NCBI GenBank assembly: GCA_937975715.1
Contig: CALJUA010000148.1
Span: forward strand, 1 to 17,260
Direction of reading: 5' to 3'
DNA: 17,260 nt
Source: an uncultured Candidatus Planktophila sp.
Lineage (GTDB): Bacteria > Actinomycetota > Actinomycetes > Nanopelagicales > Nanopelagicaceae
Part shown: positions 1-6,661 of the stretch, in pieces
Layout of the letters: every line of letters begins with the position of its first letter
Position numbering within the stretch: position 1 is the first letter of the stretch
The notes under the pieces: model-generated
Told to the model about the DNA's origin: nothing
Databases searched by the model: none
Seen by the model: only the letters and a program-made list of their open reading frames with translations
Translations under genes and position numbers: made by a program

Positions 1-63
1 GATATTGATAGACCCGAGCAATTAGAGACCGCTAAGAAAATACTGATGGGAATACCTTCATGA
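1..63 (+). CDS. mobA: MobA-like molybdenum cofactor guanylyltransferase, C-terminal end only (partial)
   Basis: The first 20 codons are open in frame 1 and end in TGA at 61-63, giving the tail DIDRPEQLETAKKILMGIPS. A D-I-D-x-P-E-x-L stretch close to the C-terminus is typical of MobA and related nucleotidyltransferases, which attach GMP to molybdopterin to form MGD. The stop overlaps the moeA start as ATGA, the same coupling seen at the next junctions of this operon. A mobA here is expected on functional grounds, because NarG in this window needs bis-MGD. Only 20 residues are visible, so the family call rests on a short motif plus context; another nucleotidyltransferase is possible. Confidence 0.55.
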   Translation, partial: DIDRPEQLETAKKILMGIPS

Positions 64-1211
64 CTCTGATTGAGCCAACATGGGATGAAGCAAGAATGCG
101 TGCACGTACTGTTGCGGGCAGACTCGGCAGCGAAATGTGCGAGGTAAGCAAAGCGGCAGGCAGAATTACCTCCGAGGATTGTGTTTCGCTCGTACCTCTT
201 CCTACCTACCAAACCAGTGCAATGGATGGCTATGCACTCTCATCTACTGAAGGTCGCTGGAAGATAATTGGAGAAGTAAGAGCTGGAGAGCCATTTAGCG
301 GTCAATTGCATGAAGGCGAAGCCGTAAGCATTGCAACCGGCGCAGTCATTCCAGAAGGAACTTTCGGAATTTTGCGTTGGGAAAACGCGACAGTCGTTGA
401 TGGATATGTTTCAGGTCAAACAAAGAAAGCGAAAGATTTTCGACCGGTAGGCGAGGAAGCTCAACTTGGTGAACTCCTGATTACGCGTGGCGAATCAATT
501 TCACCCGGAATGGTGGGGTTGCTCGCCGCTGCAGGGTATGACCAGGTGTCGGTTGTAAAGCGGCCAAGAATTTCATTACTGCTCTTAGGCGATGAGATTA
601 TGCATTCCGGAATTCCCAACAATGGTCTGGTTCGAGACTCACTTGGGGTCCAACTCCCACTCTGGTTTGAGAGATTGGGATGTGAAGTCGTATCTATCGA
701 ATACATATCTGATGACTTAAATGCAACTGTTGACGCGTTAGAACGTGCCACTCACCACAGTGATGTAATCGTCACCACAGGTGGAACTGCAGATGGACCT
801 CGAGATTTTTTCCATGCAGCAGTTGCACAATTAAATGGCGTGATTCATATTAATAAGGTGGAAGTTCGACCAGGACATCCCCAAGTTTTAGGAGAATTGT
901 CAGCCATTCCACTCCTTGGCCTTCCAGGGAACCCTCTTTCGGCGGTGGTTGCGCTGATGACCCTTGGGGTTCCGTTGATTAACACTCTTCTTGGTAAAGA
1001 ACATGTGGAACTTCCATTGATCTCAACAAAAGAGGAGCTGCAAGCTCAACCAAATTTCACGCGATTAATTCCTGGAAAACTTCATAATGGCGAGTTTGAA
1101 TCCGGAAAATATTTAGGAAGTGCAATGCTTCGCAGTCTCGCTACTGCCGATGGCTTCGCAGTCTGCACGTCACCATGGACCTCGCTGAGGTGGCTAGAAT
1201 TACCCTTATGA
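60..1211 (+). CDS. moeA: Molybdopterin molybdenumtransferase MoeA
   Basis: MoeA inserts molybdate into adenylylated molybdopterin, the last step of Moco formation in the cytosol. The 383-residue product shows the family layout: an N-terminal MoeA_N region with the SAMDGYA motif (residues 53-59), a central MoCF-binding domain with TTGGTADGP (239-247) and GLPGNPLSA (287-295), and a short C-terminal domain. It is slightly shorter than the usual 400 or so residues. The loop after TTGG reads TADGPRDF rather than the common VSVGDYD, a variant worth noting but still keeping Asp residues. The ATG at 60 overlaps the upstream stop as ATGA, and its own TGA overlaps the moaC ATG in the same way, so translation is probably coupled. 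The assignment is firm. Confidence 0.95.
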   Translation: MTLIEPTWDEARMRARTVAGRLGSEMCEVSKAAGRITSEDCVSLVPLPTYQTSAMDGYALSSTEGRWKIIGEVRAGEPFSGQLHEGEAVSIATGAVIPEGTFGILRWENATVVDGYVSGQTKKAKDFRPVGEEAQLGELLITRGESISPGMVGLLAAAGYDQVSVVKRPRISLLLLGDEIMHSGIPNNGLVRDSLGVQLPLWFERLGCEVVSIEYISDDLNATVDALERATHHSDVIVTTGGTADGPRDFFHAAVAQLNGVIHINKVEVRPGHPQVLGELSAIPLLGLPGNPLSAVVALMTLGVPLINTLLGKEHVELPLISTKEELQAQPNFTRLIPGKLHNGEFESGKYLGSAMLRSLATADGFAVCTSPWTSLRWLELPL

Positions 1212-1675
1212 GCCTTAGTCACATCAATGAGCACGGCGAAGCACACATGGTGGATGTATCTACCCGTGAACAAAGCCTTCGGATTGCGCACGCTTCTGGC
1301 GAAGTAAAGCTCAACTCTGAAGTCATGGCAGCGATTGTAGAAAACCGCGCTCCCAAAGGTGATGTTCTTGCAACAGCTCGTATCGCCGGAATTATGGGCG
1401 CTAAGAAGACAAGTGATCTGATTCCTCTATGTCATCCCATTGCGATTCATAAAGTTGAAATTACATTTGAGATTCATGAAAGTTCTATCTCAATCTCATC
1501 TGAGGTAAGGACAGCAGATCGCACGGGTGTGGAGATGGAAGCACTGACAGCAGTTTCGGTCGCCGGTCTGACGCTCATTGACATGATCAAGAGCATGGAT
1601 CCCCTGGCAGAACTTACAAATATTCATATTGACTCAAAGAGCGGTGGCAAAAATGGTGACTGGGTGCGTCAATGA
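1208..1675 (+). CDS. moaC: Cyclic pyranopterin monophosphate synthase MoaC
   Basis: MoaC converts the 3',8-cyclo-GTP made by MoaA into cyclic pyranopterin monophosphate, the first stable Moco intermediate. The 155-residue protein starts MSLSHINEHGEAHMVDVS, the classic MoaC N-terminus, and contains LCHPI (residues 74-78), GVEMEALTAVS and SKSGGKNG near the C-terminus; these are the conserved active-site segments. A start at 1175 in the same frame would add 11 residues not seen in the family and would run deeper into moeA. The ATG at 1208 forms an ATGA overlap with moeA and is preferred. The stop overlaps the mog start, again as ATGA. Confidence 0.95.
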   Translation: MSLSHINEHGEAHMVDVSTREQSLRIAHASGEVKLNSEVMAAIVENRAPKGDVLATARIAGIMGAKKTSDLIPLCHPIAIHKVEITFEIHESSISISSEVRTADRTGVEMEALTAVSVAGLTLIDMIKSMDPLAELTNIHIDSKSGGKNGDWVRQ

Positions 1676-2154
1676 AAGCATCCGTAATCACCGTCAGCAA
1701 CAGAGCTTCAGTGGGTATTTACCAGGATAAAAGCGGATTAATATTGCAAGAAGGTCTAGGCAAGATGGGTTATGTACCCATCGATTACGTCATAGTTAAA
1801 GATATTGTTGAAGAAATATCATCTGCAATTGATGAATCACTTCAACGTGGTGTTGATTTAATAGTAACAACTGGCGGTACAGGAATATCGGTGCACGATG
1901 TCACTCCTGAAGCCACACGACCTTTTATTGAGAAAGAGATTCCCGGATTTGCCGAGGCGCTACGAGCATACTCAAGGGATGAAGTACCGACTGCTGATCT
2001 CACCAGAGGGTTGGCAGGCATACATAAGAAGAGCTTTATAGTCAATCTTCCAGGTTCGCCTCATGGAGTTCGCGATGGGTTGATTGTTCTTGAAAGAATT
2101 GCCAAGCATGTTCACGATCAGTTAGCCGGCCATGATCACATCAAAGATAACTGA
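1672..2154 (+). CDS. mog: Molybdopterin adenylyltransferase (Mog/MoaB family)
   Basis: The 160-residue product is a stand-alone MoCF-binding domain protein of the Mog/MoaB group, which adenylylates molybdopterin to prepare it for MoeA. Visible signatures are the N-terminal strand SVITVSNRAS, the nucleotide/pterin-binding loop TTGGTGISVHDVTPEAT in the middle and NLPGSPHGVRDGL near the C-terminus. Its length fits the short actinobacterial Mog proteins rather than the roughly 195-residue E. coli Mog. It overlaps moaC by 4 bp and moaE by 23 bp, so it belongs to the same transcript. The choice of mog over moaB as name is by function in the pathway; sequence alone does not separate the two cleanly. 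Confidence 0.9.
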   Translation: MKASVITVSNRASVGIYQDKSGLILQEGLGKMGYVPIDYVIVKDIVEEISSAIDESLQRGVDLIVTTGGTGISVHDVTPEATRPFIEKEIPGFAEALRAYSRDEVPTADLTRGLAGIHKKSFIVNLPGSPHGVRDGLIVLERIAKHVHDQLAGHDHIKDN

Positions 2155-2545
2155 TCTCGTAATCTCTGCATCTGAGCTCTCCGAGTCAGTTGCCAGCAAA
2201 AGTGCAGGGGCTATCGTTGTTTTCAGCGGCGATGTCCGTAATAACGATTACGATCGCGCTGTCACCAAACTTACATATGAGGTACACCCCTCTGCAGAGA
2301 AAGTTTTACTTGAGATCGCGACCGAAGTAACCACGCGTTTTGATGTGACCAACGTTGCAGTTGCACATCGATACGGTGAAATTCCTATTGGCCAGACGGC
2401 ATTTGCAGTTGCTGTATCTGCTGCCCACCGCGGTGCAGCTTTTGACTGTTGCCGAGAATTAGTGGAGAGAGTCAAGTCAGAGCTCCCTATTTGGAAGTTC
2501 CAAGAGTTCGAAGATGGCACTTCAGAGTGGGTGAATAGCGCTTGA
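2132..2545 (+). CDS. moaE: Molybdopterin synthase catalytic subunit MoaE
   Basis: MoaE is the large subunit of molybdopterin synthase. With thiocarboxylated MoaD it adds two sulfurs to cyclic pyranopterin monophosphate. The 137 residues carry the expected HR motifs (H79-R80 and H99-R100), FSGDVRN near the N-terminus and the segment RVKSELPIWK. K115 and K122 in that segment have the same spacing as the two catalytic lysines of the E. coli enzyme (K119 and K126). The start at 2132 gives a 23-bp overlap with mog; the N-terminal length matches the family, so a later start is not needed. Its stop overlaps the TTG start of moaA. The partner subunit moaD is not in this operon but lies just beyond moaA on the other strand. 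Confidence 0.93.
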   Translation: MITSKITDLVISASELSESVASKSAGAIVVFSGDVRNNDYDRAVTKLTYEVHPSAEKVLLEIATEVTTRFDVTNVAVAHRYGEIPIGQTAFAVAVSAAHRGAAFDCCRELVERVKSELPIWKFQEFEDGTSEWVNSA

Positions 2546-3552
2546 TAAACAATTCTGCTCTCGTTGATACCTTCGGCAGAGTACACCGAGATTTACGAGT
2601 CTCCTTAACCGATAGATGTTCTCTACGGTGCACCTATTGCATGCCTTTTGACTTTAACAAATGGCTTCCATCACATGAATTACTGAAAACCGATGAATTG
2701 ATAAAGATTGTCGAAGTAGCCGTCTCTCAAGGTGTGACTGAAGTTCGGCTCACTGGAGGTGAACCACTTCTGCGCCCAGATATTGTCGAGATAGTCCAGA
2801 GAATTAGCGCTCTCGAGAATGCGCCTGAGTTGTCTATGACCACCAACGGTGTGGCACTCTCCAAGGTCGCTCAGCAATTAGCCGATGCCGGCTTAAAGAG
2901 AATCAATATAAGTTTAGATACGCTGGATTGGGAGCGATTTAAGAGACTGACCTTTAGAGATAGATACGAAGATGTGATCGAAGGAATTCAGGCAGCAAAG
3001 GCAGCCGGACTCACACCTATCAAGATCAATACAGTTTTAATAAGAGGAATCAATGATGATGAGGCGCTGCCACTTCTTGATTGGGCTCTCTCAGAAGATG
3101 TAGAGCTTCGATTTATCGAACAGATGCCACTTGATGCCGGCGACCAGTGGACTCGAGAGAACCTCATCACCGCCGAAGAAATATTTAGAGATATCAATCA
3201 AGAATACGAATTAACACCTGTCACCGGGCGCGGTTCTTCGCCTGCAGAGCAGTTTTATATCAATGGCGGGCCACAGACTGTTGGAATCATTGGAAGTGTA
3301 ACGAGACCATTTTGTGCATCGTGCGATCGTTTGCGCCTGACATCGGATGGACAACTGCGTTCATGTTTATTCTCAAATACAGAAACTGATCTCCGAGCAA
3401 TTCTGAGAAACCAATCATTGCCAGAAGATCAAAAAATCGAGAAACTGAAACTTGCGATATCTGAAACGGTTCGTGGAAAACTAGCCGGACACGGAATTAA
3501 TGACGCAACTTTTATTAAGCCATCACGGCCGATGTCAGCAATCGGCGGTTAA
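2542..3552 (+). CDS. moaA: GTP 3',8-cyclase MoaA (radical SAM)
   Basis: MoaA is a radical SAM enzyme that rearranges GTP to 3',8-cyclo-GTP, the first step of Moco synthesis. The 336-residue protein has the N-terminal SAM cluster motif CxxxCxxC (C26, C30, C33), TGGEPLLRPD shortly after, and the C-terminal substrate-binding 4Fe-4S cluster CxxC-13-C (C258, C261, C275). It ends in Gly-Gly, which is conserved and required in the family. The start codon is TTG at 2542, overlapping the moaE TGA by 4 bp; the N-terminal sequence DTFGRVHRDLRVSLTDRCS fits the family and leaves no better alternative. Its stop codon overlaps the moaD stop on the other strand inside a 14-bp palindrome. Confidence 0.96.
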   Translation: MINNSALVDTFGRVHRDLRVSLTDRCSLRCTYCMPFDFNKWLPSHELLKTDELIKIVEVAVSQGVTEVRLTGGEPLLRPDIVEIVQRISALENAPELSMTTNGVALSKVAQQLADAGLKRINISLDTLDWERFKRLTFRDRYEDVIEGIQAAKAAGLTPIKINTVLIRGINDDEALPLLDWALSEDVELRFIEQMPLDAGDQWTRENLITAEEIFRDINQEYELTPVTGRGSSPAEQFYINGGPQTVGIIGSVTRPFCASCDRLRLTSDGQLRSCLFSNTETDLRAILRNQSLPEDQKIEKLKLAISETVRGKLAGHGINDATFIKPSRPMSAIGG

Positions 3553-3556
3553 CCGC
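3543..3556. repeat. Perfect 14-bp palindrome at the moaA/moaD tail-to-tail overlap
   Basis: The sequence GGCGGTTAACCGCC reads the same on both strands. It is produced by two genes that both end in a Gly-Gly-stop coding sequence (GGCGGTTAA), one on each strand, with their TAA stops overlapping at 3549-3552. As RNA it could fold as a 5-bp GC stem with a TTAA loop on either transcript, but there is no T-run, so a terminator role is uncertain. Confidence 0.8.
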
Positions 3557-3785
3557 CAGAAAACTGCGGAAGAACATCGATTCGCGCACCACTAGCAAGC
3601 AACTTCGAAGAATCCCTGCACGTTTCGCCATCAATTAAGAAAGTGCAGGTTGGAAGCACTTTTGCGAAATCAGAGTTGATTCCACTGAGAATTAAGCGTA
3701 ATTCGTCGATAGTTGATGCATTCATTTCAAGCATATTTGCACCGGCTGCACTTCTAGCAGCTGCATAGAAATGAACTGAAATCAT
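3549..3785 (-). CDS. moaD: Molybdopterin synthase sulfur carrier subunit MoaD
   Basis: MoaD is a small ubiquitin-fold protein whose C-terminal glycine is thiocarboxylated and donates sulfur within molybdopterin synthase. From the ATG at 3785 the product is 78 residues, begins MISVHFYAAARSAAG like other MoaD N-termini and ends FSGG, the diagnostic Gly-Gly tail. An in-frame ATG at 3803 would add six residues; the internal ATG fits the family better and lies about 6 nt after a TATTCT -10-like hexamer, compatible with a leaderless transcript. It is separated from moaE/moaA by strand, ends tail to tail with moaA (4-bp stop overlap) and is divergent from the devR-like gene with 38 bp between starts, so the two may share a control region. 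Confidence 0.85.
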   Translation of the reverse strand: MISVHFYAAARSAAGANMLEMNASTIDELRLILSGINSDFAKVLPTCTFLIDGETCRDSSKLLASGARIDVLPQFSGG

Positions 3786-3810
3786 GTTCAGAGAATAGTG
3801 CATTACAAAG

Positions 3811-3816
3811 TAGAAT
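3811..3816 (+). promoter_or_regulatory. Candidate -10 element for a leaderless devR-like transcript
   Basis: TAGAAT at 3811-3816 matches the actinobacterial TANNNT pattern and lies 7 nt before the GTG at 3824. Transcription would therefore start at or next to the start codon. No Shine-Dalgarno is visible and no good -35 is seen. Confidence 0.5.
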
Positions 3817-3823
3817 CCCTCGG

Positions 3824-4501
3824 GTGATTAGAATTGTAATTGTTGACGACCACGAACTCGTTCGTCGTGGGCTCAAAGAATTACTTCAATCGCATCATGA
3901 GATGGAAGTAGTAGCTGAAGCGGGAAGCACATTCGATGGTTTAAGAGCAATTAAAGCTCATCTTCCCGATGTAGCAATACTTGATGTCAGGATGCTTGAT
4001 GGAAATGGCGTCGAGCTCTGCAGAGAAGTACTGTCACAAGTCCCAGGTGTAAAAATCATCATGTTAACCGCATATGCCGACGATGAAGCCTTACTTGGAG
4101 CGATCCTTGCCGGAGCAAGTGGATATCTAATTAAAGATATTAAAGGCGATGTACTCATCAAGTCAGTCCAAAAAGTTGCATGCGGTGAGAGCATCCTCGA
4201 TGAACATGCAGCTCAACGCGTACGCGAAAGACTGAAACTATCTGGGTCACCTGCTGCAGATTTGGCCGATCTCAGTGAGCAGGAGAAACGCATCTTGGTC
4301 CTAATCGGAGAAGGTCTGACCAACCGCCAAATATCCGAAGAGATGTTTATTGCAGAAAAGACAGTAAAGAATTACGTGAGCTCGCTCTTAAGTAAATTAG
4401 GTTTGGAAAGACGAACCCAGGCGGCGTCGTTGGTTACACGTTTAGGTCTGCGACCAGATTCACAGTGGAATAGTCCAGAGAATATGCAGACCTGGTTTTA
4501 A
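3824..4501 (+). CDS. devR: DevR/DosR-like NarL-family response regulator
   Basis: The product is a 225-residue receiver plus LuxR-type helix-turn-helix regulator. The acidic pocket D8-D9, phosphoacceptor D54 (AILDVRML), T82 and K104 are all present. Long stretches match what I recall of M. tuberculosis DosR/DevR: DGNGVELCR, GASGY followed by KDIKG, and AEKTVKNYVS then KLG and ERRTQAA. The DosR base-contacting residues K179, K182 and N183 occur at the same numbers here. DosR activates the hypoxia/NO regulon, including narK2 in mycobacteria. A matching box lies between narG and narK in this window. The start is GTG at 3824, probably leaderless. The 3' end overlaps the kinase gene by 42 bp on the opposite strand. 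NarL-like regulation by nitrate is an alternative, but the recognition helix argues for DosR specificity. Confidence 0.9.
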   Translation: MIRIVIVDDHELVRRGLKELLQSHHEMEVVAEAGSTFDGLRAIKAHLPDVAILDVRMLDGNGVELCREVLSQVPGVKIIMLTAYADDEALLGAILAGASGYLIKDIKGDVLIKSVQKVACGESILDEHAAQRVRERLKLSGSPAADLADLSEQEKRILVLIGEGLTNRQISEEMFIAEKTVKNYVSSLLSKLGLERRTQAASLVTRLGLRPDSQWNSPENMQTWF

Positions 4502-5302
4502 GTTTTCAACAACCATCGCACCACCATGTTTATTTGCACGATGGCTGCAATTCTTCAACCCTTCACCAGGCTCGATTTCCGCTTGCAGCGCAGCGCCATT
4601 CTTTACCGAAATAACAATCATCTGATCTTCTACGGAGAGCTTATATTTAATTCTCTCTCCATCTCCGTGCCGTCCGGCGTTATTTAAGAGCTCGGCAGTG
4701 ACGGCGATAATGTCGTCATATTTCGAACTCTCGATAAGGGTGTCGACCGGTCCTTCAATATTAAAGTCGACGGGGACGCTCCACATCAATCGAGAACGCT
4801 CAATTTCTGTCAGAAGCTGCTTACGAAGTGAGCTTTTAGAGCCTTTCAACGAGTAAACGGTTGTTCGAATTTCACCGACGGTCTCATTGAGATCAATAAT
4901 GGCTGCCTTGAGTGCGGTGATGACATCATCGACAACTGCTTTACGAAGTGCGCCTTCAAGCGACATTCCGGTTGCAAATATTCGCTGGAGGACTCGATCA
5001 TGGAGATCACGTGCGATTCGAAAACGCTCGGCGTCAACCTGCAACCTGATTTTGAGCTCACTAGAGCGCGAATTCTCTAGCGCCAGAGTGGCAACCCGGG
5101 CAAGTGAATCAGCGATTTCTCTCTCGGCCGGGGTAGCTGCATGACCGAGAGAGAAGTGAACGTGTGAGTTTTCACCAATCGAAAATACGCAGCTATCGCT
5201 AAAGATTAACCTGCCGGCAGCTGCATGAGTGCTGAGCATGATGCGCTCTAGGGAAACTTCGCTAGATATTAGAACTATCTCGCGTAGTAGATCATCTCTC
5301 AC
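4460..5302 (-). CDS. Short DevS/NarX-type sensor histidine kinase (HisKA_3)
   Basis: This 280-residue protein has a HisKA_3 dimerisation domain with the phosphoacceptor H101 in RIARDLHDRVLQRIFATG, as in DevS/DosS kinases, and a C-terminal ATPase domain with an N-box (ELLNNAGRH, 204-212) and a G2-like GEGLKN (247-251) followed by RANKHGG. The first 90 or so residues look like only the tail of a GAF domain plus a linker. DosS/DosT carry two full GAF domains with heme, so the sensor here is strongly reduced. The G1 box expected as DxGxG reads NGAA (235-238), so ATP binding may be altered. No membrane segment is seen. GTG at 5302 lies 10 nt after the narI stop, placing it at the end of the nar operon. 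The likely partner is the convergent devR-like gene. Confidence 0.85.
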   Translation of the reverse strand: MRDDLLREIVLISSEVSLERIMLSTHAAAGRLIFSDSCVFSIGENSHVHFSLGHAATPAEREIADSLARVATLALENSRSSELKIRLQVDAERFRIARDLHDRVLQRIFATGMSLEGALRKAVVDDVITALKAAIIDLNETVGEIRTTVYSLKGSKSSLRKQLLTEIERSRLMWSVPVDFNIEGPVDTLIESSKYDDIIAVTAELLNNAGRHGDGERIKYKLSVEDQMIVISVKNGAALQAEIEPGEGLKNCSHRANKHGGAMVVENLKPGLHILWTIPL

Positions 5303-5312
5303 ATCGTGAAGC

Positions 5313-6041
5313 CTACCGGAGGGTTGGCTCCCAACCTCGACGGCTCTTCTTTGCTGTCTGTGAGCGATAGACCAAGTAAGGTCGTGACAAATAACCGATA
5401 GGTGCAGAAAATATATGGACCAATCGAGTTATTGGAATAATGGCAATCAGCGCCATTGAAGCGAGTGCATGTAGCTGAAAAGTCAGGGGAGCTTCAGACA
5501 TGAGTTCGGCTCGAGGGCTGAAAGTTGCAACCGATCTGAACCAGACAGCAACAGTTTCACGATAGTTATACCCGTCAGGATATTTACCAGGAAGGTTGAG
5601 AAGGTTGATACCGATTGTGTTGTAGACACCGAGACCAATCAAAGTTCCAAGAACGAGATACATTAATTTATCCATTTTGGTTGTTACCTGAAATACCCGA
5701 GTAACTGTACGACGACGATAAATTAAGATTGACATTCCCATCACAACCATGACCCCAGCAAGAGATCCCATCGCAACTGCAACAATGTGATACAACTTTT
5801 CGCTAATACCAAGTCGCTCGGTTACTGATTCAGGAATAACAAGTCCCATGAAGTGTCCACCGAGTGCCATTAAGAGACCGAAATGAAAAAGCGGTGATCC
5901 GATACGAAGTAAGCGAGATTCGTACATCTGTGATGATCGTGAAGTCCAACCGTATCTATCGAATTTGTATCGCCAGAACATCCCGACGATGAAGACGATA
6001 GTTGCGATGTATGGCCCTGTTGTCCATATTAATTTCAACAT
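5313..6041 (-). CDS. narI: Respiratory nitrate reductase gamma subunit NarI
   Basis: NarI is the membrane cytochrome b subunit that oxidises quinol and passes electrons through two hemes to NarH. The 242-residue product has about five hydrophobic segments. H53 and H63 (10 apart), with H191 and H209 (18 apart), match the spacing of the four heme ligands of E. coli NarI (H56, H66, H187, H205). The N-terminal half contains GSPLFHFGLLMALGGHFMG, characteristic of the family. The ATG at 6041 overlaps the narJ stop by 7 bp. The next gene downstream is a histidine kinase starting 10 nt after the stop. Assignment is firm. Confidence 0.95.
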   Translation of the reverse strand: MLKLIWTTGPYIATIVFIVGMFWRYKFDRYGWTSRSSQMYESRLLRIGSPLFHFGLLMALGGHFMGLVIPESVTERLGISEKLYHIVAVAMGSLAGVMVVMGMSILIYRRRTVTRVFQVTTKMDKLMYLVLGTLIGLGVYNTIGINLLNLPGKYPDGYNYRETVAVWFRSVATFSPRAELMSEAPLTFQLHALASMALIAIIPITRLVHIFSAPIGYLSRPYLVYRSQTAKKSRRGWEPTLR

Positions 6042-6661
6042 GGTGCACCCACTGATGACATTTCGCTCTTCTCTCCAGAGTAAGGGTTCAATCCCACCAT
6101 CTCAGTAGGTGGCCCAGTCTCTATTAATTTCAAGGTTAAATGATCTTTATCCCCAGGTATGGTCTCAAGAAGTAATTTCACGATAGGCGCATATGGAGAT
6201 TTCATGTCACGTAACGCTATAGATAGCAGGGCTATTCCAGCCTTGTGTTCGATGAGCAGATTCAGTCCGGCAGGCGAGCCAGTGACTGCAATAAATTCGA
6301 TCAATGTAGGCAAGAAGTCGTCTAACTCATCGGGTGTTGCAGCCCAACCTTCAGAGGCAAATGTTCCTTTAAAGTCCAGAAGGGCCATTCCACGCTTTCT
6401 TGTATCGCCATTGAGGTAATAAGAAAGGTAGAGACATCCGCGTTGTTTGCGATCGAATGTCTTTACATACTCCATCTGGATATCCATGAGGGATTTGGCG
6501 CTGAAGTAGGTAATCAAATCCCACAGTACCTCTTTAATCTGTGGGTTGAAATTATCGAGTTCGCTCTCGATTCCTTCAATTGCTTGAAGAAGATCTCGTT
6601 CTGGATATCTCAACGCAATAGAGGCGGCAGCATATAGACGACGAGTCTCGATATCTATCAT
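6035..6661 (-). CDS. narJ: Nitrate reductase assembly chaperone NarJ (delta subunit)
   Basis: NarJ is a cytosolic chaperone of the TorD-like family that binds apo-NarG, helps insert the Mo-bisMGD cofactor and guides membrane attachment to NarI. The 208-residue protein is helical, begins RRLYAAASIALRYPERDLL and contains the family segment MEYVKTFDRKQRGCLYLSYY followed by GDTRKRGMALL. It is a little shorter than the E. coli protein (about 236). It sits between narH and narI in the standard order, with a 4-bp ATGA overlap with narH and a 7-bp overlap with narI, indicating coupled translation. Confidence 0.93.
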   Translation of the reverse strand: MIDIETRRLYAAASIALRYPERDLLQAIEGIESELDNFNPQIKEVLWDLITYFSAKSLMDIQMEYVKTFDRKQRGCLYLSYYLNGDTRKRGMALLDFKGTFASEGWAATPDELDDFLPTLIEFIAVTGSPAGLNLLIEHKAGIALLSIALRDMKSPYAPIVKLLLETIPGDKDHLTLKLIETGPPTEMVGLNPYSGEKSEMSSVGAPC

